NCBI RefSeq assembly: GCF_000485595.1
Contig: NW_014577318.1
Location: 1 to 59,975 of the forward strand
Length of the DNA: 59,975 nucleotides
Reading direction: 5' to 3'
Source of the DNA: Priapulus caudatus
Taxonomy: Eukaryota; Priapulida; Priapulimorpha; Priapulimorphida; Priapulidae
Shown piece after piece: positions 24,301 to 35,147 of this stretch. Below the pieces are notes generated by a model. That model saw nothing but the letters and a program-made list of their open reading frames with translations, searched no databases and was not told the origin of the DNA. How positions within the stretch are numbered: the stretch's first letter is position 1; each line of letters opens with the position of its first letter. The position numbers and the translations under genes are program-made.

Positions 24301-27300
24301 ATAATTAAAGCTGCAAGCTACTAACAATTATTGTTTAATTACCCATAGCCACTGTTTTAATATGCATCGTTGTTGTATTACTGTAATAATGTTAATTGGG
24401 AGTCCGGCGTATAGAAACAATAGTGGCATGCGTTAAATTTAGTACTGTCGAACAGACGCTACGACGCCATGGCTAAGACATGAATACGTCTACACGACCT
24501 GACAATGCGAGCGATAAAGATTATCGAAAAAATCTCAAAAGAAATTAAAAGAAATTTTAAAAAACAGTTCAGTTTTCAAAAAAAATTGGGTTGGCGATGG
24601 TTTTTTTCCAGACCACCGCGAGTGAGTCGACGTTCGTAGCGCTGTTGGCGGCCAGGACACAGGTTATAAGACGCGTGCAGGAGCAATATCCGGAGATGGA
24701 AGACGGAGAGATCAATTCCCTTCTTGTTGCATACGGCTCTGATCAGGTATGCCAACCTGCTCTGCTCTCTATATCCTCTAACAGAATGTTGTAACCGGGC
24801 TGAATTATAGGATATATATGTATACGCTTATAGGATATATTTATAGAATATATATTATAGGATATATATATGTACAACCTGCTCTAGGCTGAATTATAGG
24901 ATATATATGTATACGCTTATAGGATATATTTATAGGATATATATGATAGAATATATATATATGTACAACCTGCTCTATACTCTGTATGAGTTATAAGATA
25001 CGAGGAGAATCACCTGATGCCTGCCATAAAATTTTGATTTGGCTGTTACGTCTGATACTTGCGTGAAAACTGGCGTCTATTTCGTCAGCAAATCGATGCT
25101 TGCTTCGTGCCTATAGAAACCGATATTCATTAGCGAGTTATTCTGTGCACTAATCCGTTTTGCTTTGTACGAGAGCACTCGCTCCAGAATGTTTGCTGCG
25201 CGGACAATTTGAAATATGATGTGGAATCGCATGTCATATTTTTACCGGCGCAAACGGCGAGTATACTCGGGGAATATTGACGTTCAATTTACGTCATGTT
25301 TAGAATTTTTCCGAGCGTGATAACGAATGCTCACGACATGAATGTCACGCCAACCGACGTCAGAACCGTGTATTCGACACGGCACGTTTAAATAACTAGA
25401 TTTTTCAGATTTAGATGTACTGATATATTCGGATTCAATATCTCATTAAATCTTGTTTGAAAGATGCTTATGGTACAACTTGCTCGCTTGCAAGACGCGC
25501 TTGAACGAAGATCGAGTAACTAACGATGTTTCTAGTTAGAATGCTATAAGATCTGCGCTAATATTGTGATCTTGACGGAGAAACAGACAACTCGCGTTAT
25601 GCAACACTCTAAACACTAAGTGAAAAAGACAGTAAACAGCCAATGCATGTATTGATAACTGTCGTCTGATGCTGTCCCCAATTAGCAACGCGACAATCCA
25701 GGCGTCGCGACGCATTTCCGATTTGTTTAGCGGACGGTTTGACGTCCAGCCTACAAATTCGATAGAGAATTGCTCGCAGAAAGTCGACGGCGCTTGATTG
25801 ACCTGATTTAGTGAATCCTCAGCGGCGATAAGTTGATTCAATTAGCTGGCGCACGTCCACTGCATAGATCACCTGAAAACTGAGCGCAAGGTCGTGAATA
25901 ATGACGGCAGTTCTAGTAAGCGACATGACACGACATATAAACTAGAAGCTACATATATAGGCTAGAAGCTACATATAAACTAGAAGCTACATATATAGGC
26001 TAGAAGCTACATATAGACTAGCAGCTACACATAGACTAGACGCGACATGAGCGTTATCCTGCGTACCACGTTGTGATCGCCACGTAGAGGTCACACTCGG
26101 TTACTTAATAAGAGCACAATCCGCACGTCCATCTTCTTCATAAAGTCTTTGAAATCGGCGAGAGCAAATGAACGACGAAGATAATGTAAGATGAGGTCTA
26201 TATAGAGTTCGAATATCGATGATTGACGATTTACACCAAGTTCTAGGTTGGGTGTCAGTGAATAGTGTGAATGACTGTGTAAAAACATCTTCCGATGTTT
26301 TTACTGAATTTAAACTGTAAGCACTGACAATTCTTTGAGATATTCTGTGCGCCGAACAGTCTTAGATTAACTTATACGCGATCATTTGTGTGCGTGCGTG
26401 CGTGCGTTTGTGTGCGTGCATACACGGGTACGAGTATGAATGAGTGCGTTTGTACGTGCGTGCGTACGTTCATGCATAAATCAATTGCAATAAAACCAAC
26501 AGCAAAGTCCGAGACCGGCATTTTTCGAATTTTTTTCTGCACACACGCTTATCTCAGTGAGGGTTATATTCAAACACACGCGCACGCACTCACGCGCGCA
26601 AGCACAGGTAGAGAGACCACAGGCGAAACTCAGATACAGATGAGATAACAACATTTTATTAAGGAAAAGAAACTGCATGGAGTACTGCATATTTGCGCAG
26701 GCACATTCGTCAGTAGAAAAGGCCGGCCTCATAGGACTGGTCAAGATGCACTTCCTTACCTGCGACGAAGAACTGTGTCTGCGAGGCGAGGAACTACAGA
26801 AGGCTATCGACTCTGACAGACAGGAAGGATTCATCCCCTTCTTCGTAAGCTTCGTAATTTACACTTACTGCAGAGCGTTGATATAACATAGCTTCTAGCC
26901 ATTTTATCGTTTACCATAACGGAATTATGGATAACTGACTGAGAGAGTGGACTAAGTTGTAAGACTATTCTGTTTTCGTGCAGTAACGACTTGAATCGTC
27001 GACTAATTTAACATATTAATATTAAATTTTAATTATAACAAATTGAAAAAAGAACAATAAATACAATAAAGATTTACACGAAAAGTTTAACCTTATATTA
27101 AATAAATTGGGTTGCGAGTATTAGATCCAGTATTGAATCCAATTTTTTTGACACAGCTATGCGCAACTCTGGGAACTACAGGAGCCTGTGCATTTGATAA
27201 GCTTACGGAACTGGGACCAATATGTAAGTACTGTCATTTGTGAGCAATTTCGCTTTAGTAACTGTCAGAACAGAAATCGCTGCATTTTTATCAAGGTGAT

Positions 27301-28623
27301 GCTGACGACGACTGCCCTCGTGAAATAATCATTTACTGCAAGGTTTACTGAGATGGACTACCTATTTGACTCGCTAGCCATTTGGTCTTTTCAAACTTTA
27401 TCTAGATCTTAATATATATCGTGGCTGTTTTTGCCGATAATGCATCGTTAATGCCGGTTCCCATCGCTAGGTGCGCTCTGTTCGTCTTGTGTGTTTAACG
27501 CCGCCCTGGTGGCATGCGGTTGCAGGCGAGCAGGAAGGTCTATGGATGCACATTGATGCGGCGTATGCGGGCACGGCGTTCGTCTGTCCCGAGTACAGAT
27601 GCTACACAGAAGGCATAGAGTATGCCGACTCGTTCGCCTTTAACCCTAGCAAGTGGATGATGGTGCACTTTGACTGCACTGCCTTGTGGTAAGCGAACAA
27701 GCAGGTTTATAAATACTGCATACGAGACAAATCCGAACGCAGGTACTGTCGTGCCCTGGAGAGATTCTGGGATTCATAAATAATCCTATGACGAGAGAGA
27801 ATGGTTATTTTCGTGATGCGCGATTGGACCATTTTATGTATCTGGGAATCGGGAACTACCAGTGAAATTTAATCGGGAATAGAAGTAAACCGAGACGTGG
27901 GAAAAGCTGAAATTTCGATTTTAAATAAAAGGAAATTACGAATAGGCACATTTTTAGCTGAAAAGCTGGGAATAAATAAACACCCGCCGTCCCTCTTCTT
28001 AGAACGGTAGTTCGTGAGTTATTCTCGCTACCTCACGCATTAACAATATATATATATATATTAGGTGATATATATATAATATATATATATGGGGCCCTAT
28101 ATAAATTATTATTCAATGTCCGCTTTTATCTTAAGTGCGAATGTAGGGATATTTAAACTGGTAAAAGTCAACGATAAGCATCAGGATTTGCATAGGAGGA
28201 AAGAAGCGTTGCAGTAGTTTGAGAAGTGATTACTGCAGCAGTTACCAGTACACTAACATCATCAGACACGGGCGCCGTGGTGCATTAGCGAGCATCTACG
28301 AAAAGCGAACCATTATCTTAAAGCAACGACGCGGGTATACAAACAACTACTTTCTGTGTGTGAGTCAATTCCGTGTAATAGCTTATGGATGTTTTGTTTA
28401 CGGTTCTGTGCCTAAATTTGCGGATTTGGTTTCATTGCGGACCAGTTATTCGAGCACGTCAGGCACGGCGACGTTCGGCGTGAGCTGAAACATTTTGAAG
28501 AAAGTTTATGATACGCGTGAGAAGACCACTCTGCTATCATTATCGTTATCTCGATAGAGCCTCGACCACGTGGCGAACGCGCCGTGGTGACGTCAGATGA
28601 TAGTGTGTGTGTGTGCGAATTCG

Positions 28624-28677
<54 letters not shown>

Positions 28678-29618
28678 ACGTGCGTGTTTGACGCGGGCAT
28701 CTATACGTGATATTTAATCAGCGTGAGCATCACGCCACAATAAAGCCGTGCCGTTTCTATTGTGTTAAAATGCTCGCCAGAGATCTCAGACTTTGAATCG
28801 CTTTTAAGATAAGACCGCGTCTAAACTGGCGTGGGTGTGAGCGGAGTGGGGGAGTGGGGGTCCAGCGTATAGGTGTGGCACATTGTCATAACGCGCGTTG
28901 TTAGCTAACATATTTTCATATATGTGATGGATATAATTTGCTCGAACACAAGTTATTATTGATACAAGCTAAAACTCGTCCGTGCGGTGTATCTTCTTAT
29001 ACCTGGACGTCACTATTGCTCACGTTATCTATCTTATATTTATATCTATTATATACACGCTGTATATATAAAGGTTTCGTTGCAGCTAATGACTAGACAC
29101 GTACAGTCTAAATAGCCTGGATAAAACTCTAATAGCGGCACGTATATAATTACAGCCGATCGAAGTATATTATAGTATATAATATCAAGCGAAACAATTA
29201 ACGCGAAACACAGAAAGTCATCGATTATCGATTATTAATCAATTAAGGCATGTTTAGGTAAACCGCACGTGACAGTATACAGCTTTGCTCGCGCAATGAT
29301 GCTCCCATAGAAATATTATACTATAGTGAGACTGTGTCTCTATAATTATATTTCTATGGTTGCTCCTGTAGAAAAGCGCGTGTAACTGAATCGTCGTATT
29401 AGAAGAGAAAAAATGTCGCAAAACGTTTGAGGTCTTATTGAGCGTGGCGTGAAAACTCTACTGGTGGAGCTGATCTTTCCGTGGCCACGATCACAGACTG
29501 TCGTGCCAGTGAGCATGCATCGCATATGCAGTCGCATAAACCATATACCAAATATATGTTTGTTTGTGCGCGCGCACGTGCGTGCGTGCGTGCGTGTGTG
29601 TAACACTGTGTGCGTGTG

Positions 29619-29657
<39 letters not shown>

Positions 29658-32600
29658 CTGCGTGCGTGCGTGCTTGCACTGCACTTCACTGTTGTTTCAC
29701 AGCTTCCAAATCAACGACACGCTTCATCGCACTTTTCATCGCACTTCAGGATTCATAGAGTATTGAATCGGTCTTTGTAAACCGCGTGTGTTAAGCCAGT
29801 CAGGTAAACCCATACCTCGACGGCGCCTACTATAGCCCTTCGCTCTGCCACAGACCTGTGGCAGAGCGAAGGGNNNNNNNNNNNNNNNNNNNNNNNNNNN
29901 NNNNNNNNNNNNNNNNNNNNNNNNNNNNNNNNNNNNNNNNNNNNNNNNNNNNNNNNNNNNNNNNNNNNNNNNNNNNNNNNNNNNNNNNNNNNNNNNNNNN
30001 NNNNNNNNNNNNNNNNNNNNNNNNNNNNNNNNNNNNNNNNNNNNNNNNNNNNNNNNNNNNNNNNNNNNNNNNNNNNNNNNNNNNNNNNNNNNNNNNNNNN
30101 NNNNNNNNNNNNNNNNNNNNNNNNNNNNNNNNNNNNNNNNNNNNNNNNNNNNNNNNNNNNNNNNNNNNNNNNNNNNNNNNNNNNNNNNNNNNNNNNNNNN
30201 NNNNNNNNNNNNNNNNNNNNNNNNNNNNNNNNNNNNNNNNNNNNNNNNNNNNNNNNNNNNNNNNNNNNNNNNNNNNNNNNNNNNNNNNNNNNNNNNNNNN
30301 NNNNNNNNNNNNNNNNNNNNNNNNNNNNNNNNNNNNNNNNNNNNNNNNNNNNNNNNNNNNNNNNNNNNNNNNNNNNNNNNNNNNNNNNNNNNNNNNNNNN
30401 NNNNNNNNNNNNNNNNNNNNNNNNNNNNNNNNNNNNNNNNNNNNNNNNNNNNNNNNNNNNNNNNNNNNNNNNNNNNNNNNNNNNNNNNNNNNNNNNNNNN
30501 NNNNNNNNNNNNNNNNNNNNNNNNNNNNNNNNNNNNNNNNNNNNNNNNNNNNNNNNNNNNNNNNNNNNNNNNNNNNNNNNNNNNNNNNNNNNNNNNNNNN
30601 NNNNNNNNNNNNNNNNNNNNNNNNNNNNNNNNNNNNNNNNNNNNNNNNNNNNNNNNNNNNNNNNNNNNNNNNNNNNNNNNNNNNNNNNNNNNNNNNNNNN
30701 NNNNNNNNNNNNNNNNNNNNNNNNNNNNNNNNNNNNNNNNNNNNNNNNNNNNNNNNNNNNNNNNNNNNNNNNNNNNNNNNNNNNNNNNNNNNNNNNNNNN
30801 NNNNNNNNNNNNNNNNNNNNNNNNNNNNNNNNNNNNNNNCACGCACGCACACAGGTACGCTGACACACGCACGCACACAGATACCCCTATACACGCACCC
30901 ATACGCACGCACACAGGTACGCTGACACACGCACGCACACAGATACCCCTATACACGCACCCATACGCACGCACACAGGTACGCTGACATACGCACGCAC
31001 ACAGGTACCCCTATACACGCCCACACGCACGTACACCGATACGCTGACACACGCACGCACACAGATACCCCTATATACACACGTCCACACGCACGTACAC
31101 CGGCACGCCTACACACGCACGCGCACAGATACCCCTATACACGCGCCCACGCACACGCACACAGATACCCCTACACACACGTCCACACGCACGTACACCG
31201 GCACGCCTACACACGCGCCCACACGCACGGACAGAGGTACGCATGCACGCACGCACAATGAAGCCAATCTTCGCTTTATACACTAGCCGATCAATGCAAT
31301 GACGTACGAGTCCGTGTAATGAGTCGTCAGCGGAAAGCATTGTTCTAACAAACTTCCACACTAGCTCCCGCCTGTAGCTATTACACTACCTACTCAACCA
31401 ATCAGCGTTGGGATAGATGAAACAATTCGATGTTTGGCGGATGTGTAGAAACCTTTTGTTTTTTTAACTCTTAGACGGAAAAGGTTGTGCGAGATTTCAA
31501 GTTATTATAGGAAATTATCGACTTCTTGTCCTATCAGCTGGGGTGGTTGGTTCATTCTGTGTGCATTCATGTGGCGGCCTGAACGTGCATACTTACCGCG
31601 CAACCTACTTGTCAATGTAAAAATGCTTACCGTTGCGTTTTTCGCAAATAATTGTTTTTTTAAGAAAAAGATATCCAAAAATATTTGAGTTAACAAAATA
31701 TATGTTGTGCAGTACAATTCAGCGTAGGCGGGTGACATTGTGATTTCTCAAACTAACTCCGGCTGATAAATAGGAATTTTTAAGCATAGTTTGATAGCCA
31801 ATAGTAAATCATTGTCCACTGTAATTAATACCCACTACAGGTTAAAGAACAGCGGCGCTCTTCACCGGACCTTCAACGTGCAACCGTTGTACTTAAAACA
31901 CGAGAACTCTGGAGCTGCGATAGACTACATGGTGAGTGACGTCACCATCGTGACGTGTCGCCCTTGTGGACGCAGCTGCTGCTTGCGGCCAGCGCAGCAC
32001 CTACGACGGCGCGCCGTCCTGGCTTCACTTAAGCAAACAACTTACACAGTATAGCCGTCTAGCAGAGTGTGTCTAGTATTGGAGAGAGAATGTCCGGTCT
32101 GTCTGTTCTGGGCTTAAGATGCTATACGTAAAATAAAAAGTGAAAAAATAAAAAAGAGTTAATTATTGCGAGTTGCGGCATGGTCGTTGCGGCTGGGTAT
32201 CTATTATTGCCGTCGTGTCTACGCGATGCTTCGAAAAACTCGAAACCTTATTCAAGCACAGAATCTTAAAACTTTTATTCGAGTGGATACATAACTAGTT
32301 AATTTCTCCTCGTGTAGACGCGCTTTATACGCATGCTTTGTCCGAATTAGAGAACCTGGTCGCCAAAAAAACGAAGGAAACTTGTCGTGCGTACATGTTG
32401 CGTTCATTCAATAGCTTGCTTAGCGTTCACAGAAGTATAGTATAGAACATAATGCTCCACAGCGCTCTAATACAACACAACTTGTTCGTTGAAGTTTTGA
32501 TCTAATCCTTAGAATAATGTTATTACCATTTTTTCCATATTAAAAAACTCGCAGCGTGTGAGAAAGGATCTCGATACGAATATAGATGAAACGCAGAGGA

Positions 32601-35114
32601 CGGTTAATGATATTTTAAATTAACATTTCCCCTCGTCGCAGCTTCATTCATGTATGCGGTAGGATTCAAAATATTCTAAATGATAATTCGTAGTTACGCA
32701 CCCTGCACACGACGGGGAGATTATTGCCAATGTTATTAAAGAGGGGGTGTCTTTTCTGATTCTCTGCATTAATAATGGGGAGCGTGATTCGCAACTGCCG
32801 AGGTAATGAGGCTTCTTTTATGCAGAACAATGATGCGCTCAAAGGATATCAATTAATTCGTGTGACATGCATTGTGAATACATTTATTTCATACGTCCCC
32901 AACACAACACAGATTTCGTGTTGTTTGTAAATGAGTAATAATAATTCGATTGTTATAATTAATTATATTAATGTTATATATATTAACTCTTTCTCAGCAT
33001 TGGCAGATACCTTTAAGTAAGCGATTCAGAGCTCTCAAGCTCTGGTTTGTCATCCGCTCCTTCGGTATCACTGGTCTACAGAAACACGTCAGAGAGGTAA
33101 GTAAAGCTATGTGAAGTTCTGGCTGCATACACGCGCAAGACGAGGGTTCGTCTTACGCGCTCGGTTTCTCTAGATCTGACCTTGTCCTAAACGCTAACAT
33201 TATAATATGTAATATCAAGAGTCTATTATAGAATATTTTCTATTATGGATTCTTGATAATATGTAATAATAACATATAAGGGTGAAGAATTTAGCTGCAA
33301 AACTGTAACTCTGCGACACGTTTATACGAATGGGACGTTACGTTGCCATATATATACATATATGCGCTGCGCAGGCAACTTATTTACACAACTTTAATAT
33401 TTCACGTTTGCAATTTTACAGGCGCTATTTCTAGTAAAACATTTATAGGTTATTTCGGGTGTTCTAGTATGTACACACACATATTATATTTATTCTCCTG
33501 AGCGTCGTGCTTTGTTGGTCGTTTTACATAAAATGACTTACCTAAAAGTAATGTATACAGCCTAGTTAAGATAATTTTTATTTCTACACCGAGCCGAAAG
33601 AAGCGGTTGCCGTCTACGAGATATAGATATAATAGTCTAAGATATTTACATATAAAACATTAATATTGATGACAATATTTCTCATCGGAAACCTTCTCGC
33701 GGTCTCGCCGTATTCGTCATCGCATTATGAATACCTGTCTGCAATGCCTTACGCGATTTAATCTCTGCGCGAAAAAAAAACACTCACCACACTCATTAGA
33801 CTTCCAAATCGATTTCGCGAAAACTCGGTCTACACGTGGAACGAATCGAGTAGCAATCCGAATGTGTTTAACTGATCGCGGCGCACGCGTCGCGTATTGG
33901 CGATGAAACTGCATGGCCGCGACGTGGCCTTTTCTCACGAGCCGGCAATTGCCGTGTAAATGTTGTCAGCGCGTGTGTGTCGCAACGCGGCGACAACACG
34001 CACGCACGCACGCACGCACGCACGAGTAGCGTGCTCGCATGTAGCGTGCGCGCGTGTTGACAGACGCCATAAATTATGCACGCGGTCTAGGCGCACGCAC
34101 GGCGTTACAGGGCTAACTATTCATGACCGGCAACTCACTTCAAACCCGAACAAACATCGATGAGACGTTTCTGTCGTCCACAAACGGGTGACACCTGCGT
34201 AAATACGATATACTTCGCAATCAGTAGTGTAAATGCTTCCCGTTATATCTCTACGGAGAGTGGTAACCTCTAAAACACGAATCTACAGCAATGCGGGTGT
34301 ACAGGTGATGCATCCAGTTAACTCAAACGATGACATCTCTGTTTTTTTTTACCAAAATCCTGTCGTTAACTATATTTGATTAAATAGCAATGGCATTATT
34401 AAACTTTGAATGGGTTTACTACTTGTCTATCAATAGCTACTTAATATCTAATAGCTTATTATCTATCAATATACGAATATTAAGATAAAGAAGTAATTCA
34501 TTATACTTGACCTAGTGGTTATAACGTTCGTTATTCAATACGATTTATTAATTTGTAGAGCGTACTTTATTAAACATGAGAATTAACTTTCAATGTCAAT
34601 GTTTCAACACGTTCAACTTGTACATTTACAGGGTGTACGCCTTGCCGGGATGTTTGAAGGACTCGTGAAGGCTGATCCATACTTTGAGGTTCCTGCAAAG
34701 CGCATACTCGGACTGGTAGTCTTTAGATTGAAGGTGAGTGAAGCACAAATAACCTAACCTTAACCCTAGCCCTCAATTCACCCTAACACCGAAAAAACCT
34801 GGAACAGCCACGGCCTCAACCCTACTCTAACACTGAAAATACATCCTTACACACCCATGAACCCCCACCGATGCCCTTAGCACCGTATACACTGTGCCTG
34901 TATGAAAATCGATCCATATCGTGACCAGGCGTTTGATTGATTATTGATCACGTCGCATATATGAGAAGGTAACACAGTATAGGGTCAGATATATATTCCT
35001 TACACGCAACCCGTCAAAGGCGACAAACGAAATATATTCGTCACTGGTTGTAGTGTACGTGACTAGCTATATACTATATATACATAGATAAATGTACATA
35101 GATAAATGTATATA

Positions 35115-35147
<33 letters not shown>

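Noticed and set aside
29736-30974. Long open frames of 355-412 codons on both strands
   Set aside because: They run through the N gap; almost all residues are undetermined.
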